DNA of 64,000 nucleotides from Hofstenia miamia (GCA_900660155.1 CABFPE010000339.1:158531-222530); one strand, 5' to 3'; shown: positions 33,386 through 45,607, counted from the first letter of the stretch. A program made the numbers and translations. Notes: generated from the sequence alone by a model not told the origin.

Positions 33386-33683
33386 CACCATCTATCAATC
33401 TAAAAATTTCCTCTATTACAATGTCTATCGCGAACCCATCTTTGTATATTTTATTCGCATTTGCTTGTAATACTTGCGCTGCTGTAAATGTATGAGGAAG
33501 ATTCTCTCCACACATCTTGAAGTTTGACACATCATTTGTACAATCGTAATCATCAAGGTCCAAGCATGTATCGCAAGTGCATTGCCCCTGTGAAGGGTGA
33601 AATAAAACGTGTAAAGTTTTATTGTTTGGAAGTGGAATATCATTGTAGTACATGAGCTTGTCAACATTTTGCAAAACACACAT
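33386..33683 (-). CDS. ORF C of the virus-like element, unknown
   Basis: About 98 visible codons on the - strand, converging on ORF B and cut by the n at 33385. From the start: MCVLQNVDKLMYYNDIPLPN, HVLFHPSQGQCTCDTCLDLD and NLPHTFTAAQVLQANANKIY. The CxCxxC cluster could bind a metal. It is not recognisably the same as ORF A of copy 1, so either the gene content differs or the join places an unrelated contig here. I do not recognise the family. Confidence 0.45.
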
Positions 33684-34002
33684 CTTGTGTTCTATTGCTG
33701 AAAAATTCTTTAAAATGCTATCAAAGCTCGAGAAACATGTTAGTTGTCATCTCCAAAATTGTCAATAGTAGTTTTTAAAATATTCGTAAAATTTATAAAC
33801 ATAGAGATTTTGTGATTGGCTAATTTTACGTTTGGCAGTGTACATATATGGTAATGATGATAATAATAGTATTACTATCAAATTAACATTGGTAATATAA
33901 ATTTTTTTATCACCTCCGCCAACTAATGTGTTTATTTACATGTAACATATTTTAAAAATAAATTTCCTTTTGATGTTCTTTCGAACAAAATCATTTGTCT
34001 TT

Positions 34003-35002
34003 NNNNNNNNNNNNNNNNNNNNNNNNNNNNNNNNNNNNNNNNNNNNNNNNNNNNNNNNNNNNNNNNNNNNNNNNNNNNNNNNNNNNNNNNNNNNNNNNNN
34101 NNNNNNNNNNNNNNNNNNNNNNNNNNNNNNNNNNNNNNNNNNNNNNNNNNNNNNNNNNNNNNNNNNNNNNNNNNNNNNNNNNNNNNNNNNNNNNNNNNNN
34201 NNNNNNNNNNNNNNNNNNNNNNNNNNNNNNNNNNNNNNNNNNNNNNNNNNNNNNNNNNNNNNNNNNNNNNNNNNNNNNNNNNNNNNNNNNNNNNNNNNNN
34301 NNNNNNNNNNNNNNNNNNNNNNNNNNNNNNNNNNNNNNNNNNNNNNNNNNNNNNNNNNNNNNNNNNNNNNNNNNNNNNNNNNNNNNNNNNNNNNNNNNNN
34401 NNNNNNNNNNNNNNNNNNNNNNNNNNNNNNNNNNNNNNNNNNNNNNNNNNNNNNNNNNNNNNNNNNNNNNNNNNNNNNNNNNNNNNNNNNNNNNNNNNNN
34501 NNNNNNNNNNNNNNNNNNNNNNNNNNNNNNNNNNNNNNNNNNNNNNNNNNNNNNNNNNNNNNNNNNNNNNNNNNNNNNNNNNNNNNNNNNNNNNNNNNNN
34601 NNNNNNNNNNNNNNNNNNNNNNNNNNNNNNNNNNNNNNNNNNNNNNNNNNNNNNNNNNNNNNNNNNNNNNNNNNNNNNNNNNNNNNNNNNNNNNNNNNNN
34701 NNNNNNNNNNNNNNNNNNNNNNNNNNNNNNNNNNNNNNNNNNNNNNNNNNNNNNNNNNNNNNNNNNNNNNNNNNNNNNNNNNNNNNNNNNNNNNNNNNNN
34801 NNNNNNNNNNNNNNNNNNNNNNNNNNNNNNNNNNNNNNNNNNNNNNNNNNNNNNNNNNNNNNNNNNNNNNNNNNNNNNNNNNNNNNNNNNNNNNNNNNNN
34901 NNNNNNNNNNNNNNNNNNNNNNNNNNNNNNNNNNNNNNNNNNNNNNNNNNNNNNNNNNNNNNNNNNNNNNNNNNNNNNNNNNNNNNNNNNNNNNNNNNNN
35001 NN
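34003..35002. other. Assembly gap (1000 N)
   Basis: Exactly 1000 N inside the virus-like element, probably a default size. Any main replication or structural gene of this copy would lie here. The 319 bp before it (33684-34002) are AT-rich and without a clear frame. Confidence 0.95.
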
Positions 35003-35117
35003 TGTGGGGAAAGTAAAACTAAAAAATGTATGGTAATGTGGGAAAGTAAAACTAAAAAAATGTAAGTTAATGTGGGAAAGTAAAACTAAAAAATATAAGG
35101 TAATGTGGGAAAGTAAA
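35003..35117. repeat. 34-bp tandem repeat next to the right terminus
   Basis: TGTGGGAAAGTAAAACTAAA recurs with starts at 35003, 35037, 35071 and 35104 (period 34/33), and the array may continue into the gap. It lies just inside the right terminal repeat and could be an iteron- or enhancer-like array or a simple expansion. Confidence 0.85.
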
Positions 35118-35153
35118 TCACATAAATAACACAAAAACTAGTAAAAGTACATG

Positions 35154-35309
35154 CATGACGTCAGTAAAACAACCCCCGCCAATATCCATGGCGTCTCAGG
35201 TCAAAGGCCACCCCTCTCGGCCAATCAGAAAAAAGTGAGATCTCCTACGATCCACCTCTCGACCATTCAGAAAAAAGTGACACGGGGTCTCGGGCTATTA
35301 ATACTACTG
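35154..35309 (-). promoter_or_regulatory. Right terminal repeat of copy 2
   Basis: Reverse complement of the left terminus: CRE TGACGTCA, a GTCAAAGGCC block and two CCAAT-type boxes, one mutated to CCATTCAG. It points inward to the left, but the TATA box found inside the left terminus is not repeated here. The 34-bp array takes its place. Confidence 0.72.
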
Positions 35310-35586
35310 AGATCATGGATCGCATTTATAAATCCAGATCCATGGTCAAGTCTGGAGTTAATTCGCTCACCTTTAGTCTACTGTTATAAGCAAATGGAAT
35401 GTGGACGTTCAACGCGAAAGAGAGATAAGATATTTATGCAGCAAAAAATTAAAAAGAAAGCTAACTTTATGCTTAATAATAATAATAATAATTTATTAGA
35501 ATCAGAAAGAAAACATTGGATAATCTTACTACAAAATAAAAAAAAATTTTTTGTTAATATGTTTTGAGAATTCGATCGTAAAAGAA

Positions 35587-35614
<28 letters not shown>
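35587..35614. repeat. (AT)n microsatellite
   Basis: Pure AT run. The 35310-35586 sequence before it holds a short AAT run (35477-35493) that may be the tail of the LINE to its right. Confidence 0.9.
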
Positions 35615-35620
<6 letters not shown>

Positions 35621-36870
35621 ATGTATCAATTTTGCGTAGATCTTGTTGGGAACTATCTTCCAATACTTTTATGCAATAATTTATATGGGTGAAAGTAATT
35701 GTTCTATACAAATAATTCAAGATTTCAGAGCTATAATTTATGTGCTTCATCTTGAGTATAAGGTATGTTAAGGAAGAAACTTTTTTCCTAAGCTTATTAA
35801 GGTGTTTATCAAATCTGAGGTCATTAGAAAAGATCACTCCAAGGACTACGACACTGCATTTTTCCGTGAATTCCAAGAATTTCACGAGGATCTTCACCTT
35901 TTCAAAATTGAATGAAGAGTTATGCAGATTTACTTGTATTGGAAACATATTATTCAAACTTTCCCGCGACATAAGTTCTTTAATGATTGTTTCAGCTTAA
36001 TCGGGGTAATTATAGAAACCGGGAAAAATGCAATTGACATCATCCGCACATTTAACCAAATTACCAGAATCAAAAGAGATTTGCATCTCGTCATATAATA
36101 AATTAAACATGATATGCCAAAAATAGTCCCTTGACGAACACAACAGTTAGTCTCGAGTAATCCTGAGTAATGCTTGCCAATATATCGACACATTGCTTTC
36201 TTTCCAGTAGACAATCAGGAAGGATGTTAATCACATGTCTTTGATCGGGTATTAATTCAACTATTTTTTCTACAATCCTGTACCTTGGAGCGTGGTGAAA
36301 TGCCATCCTAAGATCAAGAGTAAATATTCTCAAATAGTCGTAAATGTCACTATAATTTTTGCATGTATTAATGATTTCCAGAAGAGCGCATTCTGTCGAT
36401 GAACCTTCTCTGAAACCAAATTTGGTTCTGCTAAGGATACCTTATGTAAATGATGTGAGCATAGCTTAATTTCTTTAGGTTTGACATCACAAGAAGATAT
36501 TCCAATTGTGCGAAATAAGGTTAATGCTACAGCTTCAATATATAATAAACTGTTAATTCGGTGGTGGAAGCATAATATGTCTCTGCTCATTAAACTGTGT
36601 AGTACACTCAACAGCCAATGCTATATAAATTTAGTAAGCTACAATAATGCTTCTCAAATCGAGATTCTTAATTATATATTTTAGCAAGATATAAGTCAAT
36701 CTTAAATATTTGGCAAATTATTCGGAATTTTGCTTCTTGAGCAGTACATTAATCGTTTTTTAAAGTATTTAATAGATTAAAATTTTCCAATTATTGCAAA
36801 CATTTAATTTTGTTTACATAGTTTAGAACCAATACTTAATATATATTATGAAGTATTATTGTTATAGGCA

Positions 36871-37095
36871 GGGGCGTACGCAGGATTTTCCAGTGGGGGA
36901 ATGTCTCCGTTGAGATTACCTGAGTAACTAAAAGCTAGGGAAAACCCCGCAAATGTTTTTAAAATATTAGACGAATTTCATCACCTTAATTCTTAATTTT
37001 TTATTTTAAAGAACATTTTCATTTAACCAGTCAAAAGCAATTCTGAAAATTTGACGGGGAACATTCCACCATGTCCCCTTACCTACGCCACTACC
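36871..37095. mobile_element. 225-bp hAT-type MITE with perfect 8-bp duplication
   Basis: Left GGGGCGTACGCAGG and right, in reverse complement, GGTAGTGGCGTAGG are imperfect inverted repeats. The flanking octamer TATAGGCA is present exactly at 36863-36870 and 37096-37103. Non-coding. The GGGGCGTACGCAGGA start is common among animal hAT MITEs. Confidence 0.82.
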
Positions 37096-37129
37096 TATAG
37101 GCAAACATTTCATGAGGAATGGAAGCATC

Positions 37130-37345
37130 TCTGCTCTGTTGGGGGAGGGGGGTGCTTCCCCCTCTGGGTGCGCCTCTGATAATCATAGAGTACTGAATTG
37201 ATGAAATTGTAAAATAATCAAATATGTAAAACTACTTTCATTTGAACTAATAATAAATAGCATTATATAAATTATTTCTATTCTGGAGTCCCCTGTGAAG
37301 CACAAGTACGAGGGTACGTGCCTCCTCTAGATCCGCCCAGAAGAC
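37130..37345. repeat. GC-rich fragments of transposon ends
   Basis: Two short islands (about 37140-37180, GGGGGAGGGGGGTGCTTCCC; about 37310-37345, GAGGGTACGTGCCTCCTCTA) stand out from AT-rich surroundings and resemble hAT termini of the CAGAGGCG type. They may be the two ends of one ~200-bp non-autonomous element. Ends and duplications are not clear. Confidence 0.35.
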
Positions 37346-38536
37346 ATGTTTCACTAATAAAACATAAATCGATTATATTGTAAACTAAGTTATTTAAAAA
37401 AATATGATTTCCACTGAGTTTCTTAGTGATCGCACATTTAATAAGCATATATACTAGGAAACGAGTTTCTTTTTTTCTAGTAATTTGGTATTCCTCTTGT
37501 CATTTTTATATACATGCAATTTTGAGTTAATGTCGGCGTTAATAAGTTCGCGTCTCTGTTTGAAACATTTTCTCTTTTGATTAACCTCAGAGGTTGATAA
37601 ATTGGGAGAAATATAAATCTGTTTTGTATATGATTTCAATTTATATAGGGATAACAATATCTTCGTTTTGTTCCATACAGTATCCAGGGTGACCAATAGA
37701 GGCCTATCAATTGTTTCGATTTTCTACCAAATCGTTGAATTTTTTTCACAATGCAATCTACTTCGATATTCTCAAGAAATTGGGATATTTCAATTACATC
37801 AAAATCAAGTTGATCTTTGGCAATTGTCTTAGTATCTGGAAAGCCCCGGATCCTAATCGCATTTGGAATTGCTATGCAGTCTTCACGTTTTTGTTAAATT
37901 GGGTTTAATTTGAAATATTAGTGGGTAATATCATAGGTTCAATAGAATTCTTCACCTTTCCGTTTAAAAAAAAATTAAGACTTTTTCAGTTATTATATCA
38001 ATTTATCTTGTATGAATTCAAAATTGACAGAATTTGAAGCGGTTTTCATGTGAGCATTTTTTATTAACATCACTGCAAACATTACAATGTGGTTCATTAG
38101 TTTAATAAGAATAATTTTAACTGGTTGAAAGCCGGAGCAATTGTTTGCAAAATAATTCGATGTATCACAATAGGCACAGGTAAAAAACAAACATTTTGAG
38201 ATTGTATCATAATTTACCATTATCAGTCAAGCTTAAAGCTTTAAAAAATTCAAACTTACTTTTTTCCCACGTATAATAGTATTGCCGTTTAATAAATAAA
38301 CAATTTGTTCATTTGAAATATTGTTGGATTGATATTTAAGAATAATTTTGATACCCATTTGGGTATGTGTAATTCATGTTTTAAACATAAAATATAACAC
38401 TACTAGCAAACACTTTGTATACCTTGTGAATTGAATGAATAAAACCCTTTATAGGACGCTGCCCTGCAAAGCATTATTTGAAAAAAAATCCACTTCCTGT
38501 TGTATTTTGGAAAAGAGAGTTTTTTAGGAGCTTCAG

Positions 38537-38990
38537 ATGGTACCATTGCAAATACCAATGACAAAATGGGTGGTGATGGTACAGTGGTGGTACAATTGCT
38601 ATGAAAATTTCGGTCAAATGAAAAGCTTTGTTTTTACTGACTGGTTCAACACTTCTGCCCCAATAATAGATGAGCTTCTACAAAAGAATATTTTTGCTTC
38701 AGGAATCATTATGCCTAATCAAACTAAGACAACCATCAAGAAGATACTTTCCAAAAAGAGGTGAAACCACATCTTCATACTGCAGTAAAGGCATAGTTGG
38801 TACCAAGTGGAAACATAAAACGTTCATTCTACCAGCTTCATTAGCAGTTGGCTGACTAAGTAGTAGTGAAAAGCGACGATTGAAGATTCCCCAACATGCA
38901 ATTATACAATCAACATATTGACGAAATTGACTTTCACTATTAAAACAGAGTAGCAACCGGGTCAAATTTTGCGACCAGGAGAACTGGTGT
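38537..38990 (+). pseudogene. piggyBac-type transposase fragment
   Basis: FVFTDWFNTSAPIIDELLQK followed by NIFASGIIMPNQTK matches the piggyBac DDE block (F.DN.FTS..L...L...G....GT.R.N). In the next frame KKRGETTSSYCSKGIVGTKW and TFILPASLAVG match the following W.D.K.V...S. block, and still later QLYNQHIDEIDFH resembles EYNKHMGGVDL. At least two frameshifts. The N-terminal part and termini are absent, so this is an old fragment. Confidence 0.75.
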
Positions 38991-40327
38991 TGACTCGGTT
39001 AACAATTTTCTTATTAATGTGCAATTATGTCAATTTTTAGGAATACATAAATTAGTTGAAGTGATCTAGACAACTAATCTTTGAATTTGACCATCAATTT
39101 ATGTTGTGTTTTGATCTAAATCGTTTTCCGATCTATTTCAGAAAATGTAAGATCAAATTCAGAATATTCAGATTCTTAAAATTTTTCTAAGTGTATTCGT
39201 GTAGGCTTATTAATATTGATTTGGTTCCAGAATGAACAGGAGCATTTTCAAGGAAAATGATGACCTCCTTTGTTCGAATGCCTGTAAAATACAACAATGA
39301 ACATCTTTAGTTATACAATTTAGTTATACTTACAATATTTGAAACAATGGCAATCCCATTATCAAACTAACTTAATAATGAAAAAAGCCAACAAATTTAA
39401 GTGATAAAATATTTATGCAGCCAATTCACACACACAATAAATTATTAATCGTTATGTGCGAGCTTTGATCGATTATATTTTTCCTATAAAATTTTTCAAA
39501 TTAAAAAAAATCTCTCATAGACCTATTCAGTATGTGTAGACTGGCATATATAAAATTCATGGAGCAATAAGTCTCCAAAGATGCTCTGCTCTACTAATTT
39601 ATATGGATGGCTTTTTGTAAAAGTGAGAATTTTAACATTTTTTCTTTTGTACCTTGATAAATTTGAATAACAAAATTTACTTCCATATGGAGCGTATTTT
39701 TGATATGTAATGAGAATTCACAGGCTCAGTAGTCATAAACTAATAGGGCACTAAAGTGTTTCAGTGGAAATATTTCATTCGAAATTTGCAAGTTGAAAAT
39801 AACCAAAGTCTTTAATTAGCCAAAGTATGAAGTGATATAAAAATATATTTTTATAGTGTACATTTGAGTTAAAAAAACTCTATAGAATTTTGAAGACAGA
39901 TAAGCAATCGGTAGTGGCTGTCTAAAGTATATATCGATGCATTAGAATTAAATCAGGTTATCTGGTCAAAATGTTGATTATAGACAATTAATGTTAAATT
40001 TTAATGATTTATTATAATAATTTTATGTAATAGCATTTAGCCTAACAAAGATTTTTTCAAGCCATATACATTTCACAGATTACATAACGCCTCTAAACCA
40101 GTTTGCCTGTTTCTTCACTAAAATTCCATTGATTGTTAGTGTAAAATCAGATTAACTCACAATATTATATTGTGTTCCTGCAACTTCCAACAACATTTAC
40201 CATGTAAATTTTGTCAATAGGATTCCCTATATTCTTAATATTTTTGTGCTTGGCATTCTCTTTGGTGCTGGTTTCTCAAATATAATAACTTAAGGACTCT
40301 AATAGTCTCTATCATTGTTGTAATCGA
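38991..40327. other. No gene seen
   Basis: AT-rich, without recognisable coding sequence or repeat termini. Confidence 0.5.
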
Positions 40328-41694
40328 ATTAAGATTTTTAAACCCGATCCGACCCGGAAATGAAAAACTTCAGTCTGACCAGAGCAGAACCCGATTTTGA
40401 AATAATTTGGTTACAAATTTTAGAATGCCAATAATTGATTTTAGGATAAATGTAACCGTACAAATACAAAATATATGTAGCAATTAAGTGGGCTCATCAA
40501 GCTGGTATCGGCTACAACTTTTTCTTCCTCATTTGAGTTTTGCGGGTTCACGATTTTCTTGGTCGAGTCCAATTTAGTCTCATTATAATCGGTCCTAGTC
40601 CCATGACATTTTCATGTCCCATAGTCTTATTGGTCCCACAGAATAAATTCTATCCTTTGTTTTTAGTCCCAGTCCCATCCTGGTTCCAATCCAATTGTAC
40701 TTTTTGTTCCCATTTCGTAATTCCATAGGAATGGCACCAGTAATTGACATGGGTCTAGTAGACGGTTCCGCAAAGCCCTAGTTCACATATCATCTCGCCT
40801 CAACTGAATATGCAATAGGTTTTCTCCACCAGTTAGCCATGTCCCAAAGTTCTTTGATAAAACCCCATAAATCCCATTGTTTATTACTGATTATTATCAC
40901 GCTCTTCGTTCACCAATCCATTAGTAATAGATACATGGGCTAAGCGAACAAAATTTATCAATGGGGTGGAATCGTAGTACATGGAATTAAAACGAAGAAT
41001 TATAGTAAACACATTAAGTCCTTTATGCAACAGCTTAGAAAATTTTTTAGTGATAGTTAATTTATAAGCATGAAAACACACTTTTTGTTACTATGTGACG
41101 AAAATATTTCAAGAGCTGATTGTGGGATCATATTCAATGGCATGGATCAAAAAAATTAATCAAGTAAAACCCGATGCTGTACATAGTAAGGAGTAGATAT
41201 AGGCCTATATATATTCAATCTACAAAGAATTGTTCCGTAATCATCACTTCATTTAAAACTTTCTAATTACTTTATTACAGACGATTGCTTCATAATGTCA
41301 GTGTTTGGTACGAACATATTTTGTGAACTAAATTATAAATGAATTTAATGTATAATGTGTAATTTATTTTTTGTCCCCTCAATAGGAAAGAATAGTAGAA
41401 TGAAATAATTCGTTTAAACTGGGCATGTGTTTGGTACTGAGTTTACGCCAGAAGTGGAAGCGGGCTACCCAGGAACAATTGAACGGTGTGTTACGTGTAA
41501 CTGTTTTGTCGTATGACAACCAATGCATAGCAAGGCATTTATGCTTCCCACTACTGGCTAACTTGTTATGTGTGACCGCACATATATTTTTGTTTGCCTT
41601 GGTGCAGTCGTGTCAAATTTAGGAAGACATTTCGGGTCGGGTTGGGTCAGTTTTACATATCATTCGGATTGGGGCGGGTTTAAAAATTTAAGCT
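40328..41694. mobile_element. Non-autonomous element with CCCGACCC-type inverted ends
   Basis: Left TTAAGATTTTTAAACCCGAT and right, in reverse complement, TTAAATTTTTAAACCCGCCC form an inverted pair. Inside the left end CCGACCCGG and inside the right end CGGGTCGGGTTGGGTC recur. The internal sequence around 40540-40700 repeats GGTCC(C/T)AGTCCC. No transposase frame and no clear target duplication. Superfamily uncertain. Confidence 0.45.
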
Positions 41695-41699
41695 CGTTA

Positions 41700-43369
41700 C
41701 CTGTTTCCATAAGTATAAGTCTAAGCCAATTGGGATTGGTAGAGCAATGAAAACAATTAAATTCTATTATTAGAAATGGTTCAATGTGCTCCTGAATTTT
41801 GCATGGTTAAAGCTGGCGGGCGCAATTGTTTTGTTGTGGGTTATATAGAATATTGAAATTTTTTTACGCATTTAAAGTTTTGAGTGGATGATATCAAATG
41901 CACAGTAAATAAATTGCTTACGAACCGCAACAATTTTTCATTTCCGAGATTTTTTAGTCCCGGACTCCCGGGATTACGAATAATGTATTATTCATTAGTG
42001 TCCTCAATTTCAATTAAGCAGTTTTAAAGTTGCATCCAAATATATTTTGTTTTTCCTAAATTTATTAAAAAATCAATTAATATACAAAAGGTGCTCAACA
42101 ATTTAAAATAATATACACATGTGCTTAGTAAAATACTAGGCCTATTTTGGATTTTGACAATTCGATTCATCATTTCGTTAACAGCCTTTTACTGTCTTGG
42201 TAAAATGAATTAGGGAAATATTGTTGCATCAATATTAGTCATACTGACTAGCTCAGTGTACACCATATTCTAATACATAATTTATTTGTTAATTTAGTTA
42301 ATTTATTTAATACATTTTTTATTGATACACTTCTAATATATTTTTCCCGTCTGCAAATGTTTGAATTTAATTGATTAGCCTTTCTTAATATAGTAAAACT
42401 AATGCTATTCTTAGTTTTATCAGCTGCACCCAAATTCAGATAATAAAACAGTACATCTCCATATTTGCTTAGAAGGTTAGTTTTTTTTCAGCATTTTGAA
42501 TCCCAAAAATTTCGGGATTTTCAACAAAAAAGTTCCGGTATTCAATCCCAAATAACTTTCAAATATCATTTCGTCCTTGTCTCTCATATGATAATTATGT
42601 AAAAATAAGGAATTTAATATTTGAATAATCAGATAAACCTATTTCATTCTAAACAATGAGCATGAATTGCAGATAGTCAAATTTAATTTGGTTAATTATT
42701 TGAAAGGATTATTTGAATAGGATTATACTTTTTCTGAACTAGACGGAAAAGTTGTACAACTGCTAAATCAAAATCCAAAAATAGTGTCATATAAAATTAT
42801 TCAATCTTTACCGTTGACCCGATTACAATTAACAAATCTGACCCGATGAGATGGTTGAGTTTTAAGCAACTAGCTATTATCCGGCTGACTCGGCAATACA
42901 TTTGCAACTCTGGATAAATTGCTGTTAACATACAGAATATTTATCACACCAAAAAGTGTTCAGCCTAAGTATTGGTACATTCTTTGGCCAGGATTTCTTT
43001 GAATTACTGGATTCTTCATAATCGTTTGGAAACTTCCATGTCCGTTGGTGAAAGCATTGCAAATCATTTGATGTGATCAAACTCGATTCCCAAATTCGGA
43101 CGACAGCTTTTTTATTGCCGCAGCAAATAGTCAAGCCCCGAAAAATCCCGCAGCTCCTCAAACTACCTTCAGTTTCGACAATATCTGACATTGACCTGAA
43201 CATGCTTTTCTAACACATTTTTCCGCTATCAATTGAGGATATCCTTATTATTACTTCTCCTTCACACAAAACGAATTGCAATCTGGATCCTTTTTCTTCA
43301 TATTTTTTCAATAATGAACATATACACATTGCTCTGCTACCCATTATCACATTTATTGGCAATAGCTCA
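41700..43369. other. No gene seen; scattered GC-rich repeat bits
   Basis: Mostly AT-rich. CCCGGACTCCCGGGATT (about 41970) and CCCAAAAATTTCGGGATT (about 42505) look like pieces of inverted-repeat elements, and GACCCGATTACAATTAAC near 42828 recalls the CCCGACCC-type element to the left. An open frame at 42925-43203 on - matches nothing I recognise. Confidence 0.4.
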
Positions 43370-44755
43370 CTTTGCTCCGGCGTTTTCCACAGTGTTGCAA
43401 AACTGCAATTATCCGCCCACTTCTGAAGAAGTCAAATCTTGACCCAAATAATCGAAATAACTGTCGTCCTCTATCAAATACCTCTTTTCTCTCAAAAGTC
43501 ATTGATGGGCTGTTGCTTTTCAACTAATTAATTATTTGGAAATTAATAATATTTTCCCAAAGGTGCAATTTGGCTTTAGAAAAAATCAATCTACAGAAAC
43601 GACAGTCTTACGTGTTAAGAATGGTTTGAGTGGTTTGGACGCTGATAAACTCGGCCTTATGATTCTAATTGATCAGAGCACATCATTTGATTTGGTGAAT
43701 CATGATCTATTAATTATGATGTTCTAATGTGGTTGAAATCCTATGTATAGAATCATTTTATATTTGTCAATATCAATACAAATAATTCCACTTGTAGTGA
43801 AATATTATCTGGCGTTCTTCAAGGAGCCTCTATCAGTTATTTTCTTATGTCACTCGACTATGATCATCATCTCTATGCGGACGATACCCAGATTTATATG
43901 ATTTTTAAGAAAAGTGATACTCAATATTATCTCAATTATATTGAATCTATCATTGAAAAAATTGCAAACTTTTTAACAGTTATTTTTCAACGCCTTAATA
44001 AATCAAAGACCAAAATTATCTTTATTGGTACTCAGCCAACTGAAACCGTCTCTCCAATTAATCTTGGGAAATCATTAAATATTCTAGGATGTTTGTTCGA
44101 ACCACATCTATCAATGAAGTTTCAAATTAGCTCTATTATTAGAACTTGTAACTATTATATATATATTCGTTCAATCACAAAGATTCGTAAATTTCTGACA
44201 ATTACTTAAGCAAAGATGCTAGTACAACAACTGGTTATTGGAAGAATGGATTCTGCAAATTCTCTTCTCTTAAATATTCCAGATTACCAAACCAAGAAAC
44301 TACAAATTGTTCAAAATCGCTGTGCGCGTCTCATTTTTCGTAGGCTTTAATTGCCACATATCCCCTGCTATCATTGAACTGCACTGGCTCAGAATCAAAT
44401 TTAGAATTATTTTTAAAGTATGTCTCATTGTCTGGAAAACCTATAGTCATGTTGTTTACATGATTTACTATCGCCGGTCATCACTGACTTTCGCACGATT
44501 AAAGGTCCTCATTTCACCGTTACAATTACTAAAAAGGCGAAGACTGACTCGCTTTTTCATGCGGTGACCCTAAACTTTTCAACTCCTTACCAATATCAAT
44601 TAGAAATGCGGAAAACACTATCTCTTTATTGAGCAACTTGACACTTTTCATTATAGATTGTTTTGTAAATAAGCGCACTAGAGCTTCTACTAGAAGGGTT
44701 TTGCGCTATATATGAAACAATAAAGAAATAAATAAATAAATAAATAATTAAATAT
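43370..44755 (+). mobile_element. CR1/L2-like LINE remnant with (AAAT)n tail
   Basis: The + strand RT reads in pieces: IIRPLLKKSNLDPNNRNNCR then PLSNTSFLSKVID, KVQFGFRKNQSTETTVLRV, LMILIDQSTSFDLVNHDLL (catalytic Asp block), HHLYADDTQIYMIF (intact YADD), SKTKIIFIGTQ, then KKLQIVQNRCARLIF, ELHWLRIKFRIIFK and PKLFNSLPISIRNAEN. These are the CR1/L2 landmarks (P.LKK..LDP......RP.SN, YADDTQ, LHWLP...R). Multiple frameshifts and stops, e.g. around 43727-43847 and 44209-44307. The 3' end is a short AAAT run at about 44722-44752. The 5' part is truncated. Confidence 0.85.
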
Positions 44756-45607
44756 GTTCTGTCCTGTTCAAATTTATAGACATTTAATGGTTTACCCAAT
44801 GTAATTGTTATATAAGGAGCACACTGTAAGCTAGAGTTACATAGATAAAGACCATAATGATGCATGACTATACTTAAATGTAAACAAGACAAAAACAAAA
44901 ATCTAAACTATATAAATACGTTACACGGTTACATCTACATGTTAAAAGAGATTTGCATGTCAATTTGTTATGAATGGAAGTAATTATCGGATATGTGTTG
45001 CTTCAGATTGTTCAATTTTATCAAACGACATTTAAACCATTCTTCAGTTTTGTAGGGATGTTGAGTTCCCCTGCACTTCATGTCTGACCAGAACTGACTT
45101 CTTTGGTATCAAATTTGCCTTGACTTAAACCTGCTTAATCCGAGTGCTAATAGGAGAAGGAAACATCATCCTCATCTCGAATTATAGTTTCTTTTTTTGC
45201 ACCTAAATCAAACATTGGTTTAGTTGTTTACATATTCTAAAAAAACAGAAAATCATTCCAGTAAATAACTATTTGTCAGACTTAAGCAGTCATGCAACCA
45301 CAAAAACACATTGATTTTATTTAAGATGACATTTGATAAATAAAATGACAATAATACTACTATAGAACAATTTAAAAGAGATAAACTTGTCATTGGGCTA
45401 AGCAGGTTAACCCAAAAATTAGCTCAAAAGCTATCATAATTCAAGAAATTGCTTGCGATCATTGGCGTCCCACACAAAAATATTGAAGGGACTCATCTTC
45501 ATAAAAATTTAATGATTTTCAGTGTGGATGCAAAAAGGCTTATTATTAGTTACTAACTTACATTTAAATACATTTGTATGATAGTGTGGATAATATTTTA
45601 GAGTCTT
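44756..45607. other. No gene seen
   Basis: AT-rich sequence between the LINE tail and the third virus-like copy. Nothing recognised. Confidence 0.5.

Larger units (their letters stand above)
32633..35309. mobile_element. Virus-like inverted-repeat element, copy 2 (fossil, both ends present)
   Basis: Both termini are visible: ~155-bp inverted repeats (32633-32787 and 35154-35309) starting CAGTAGTATTAATAGCCC. They differ by eye at about 10 sites (~6%), so the copy is not very recent. AGAT at 32629-32632 and at 35310-35313 looks like a 4-bp target duplication. Inside lie ORF B (+), ORF C (-) converging on it, a 1000-N gap, and a 34-bp tandem array before the right terminus. True length is unknown because of the gap and a single-n join at 33385. 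No polymerase, helicase or capsid gene is visible outside the gap. Whether whole or reduced cannot be judged. Confidence 0.75.
35477..38220 (-). mobile_element. Degraded LINE: ORF1 and RT remnants, interrupted
   Basis: On the - strand, 38220-37454 carries ORF1-like sequence: a zinc-knuckle-like CAYCDTSNYFANNC, then KTKILLSLYKLKSYTKQIYI and LSTSEVNQKRKCFKQRREL (the ORF1 pattern I.ISP.L...E...R). From 36611 to 35529 come RT remnants: FREGSSTECALLEI-like codons, RIFTLDLRMAFHHAPRYRI (SKAFD equivalent), VRQGTIFGI (GxPQGS equivalent), CADDVNCIF (YADD) and the thumb VVVLGVIFSNDLRFDKHLN. The pieces lie in several frames with many breaks. The endonuclease region is missing and a MITE sits in between at 36871-37095. 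Joining both halves into one insertion is inference from order and strand. Confidence 0.65.

Noticed and set aside
32633-35309. Calling the virus-like family a Polinton or a densovirus outright
   Set aside because: No polymerase, integrase, helicase or capsid gene is visible, and the apparent 4-bp duplication does not match the 6 bp of Polintons. Left as unassigned.
40540-40728. ORF in TCCCAGTCCC-type repeats
   Set aside because: Low-complexity internal repeats of a non-autonomous element.
42925-43203. 92-codon ORF on the - strand
   Set aside because: Checked against transposase and LINE motifs and none fits; likely chance or unrecognisable decay.
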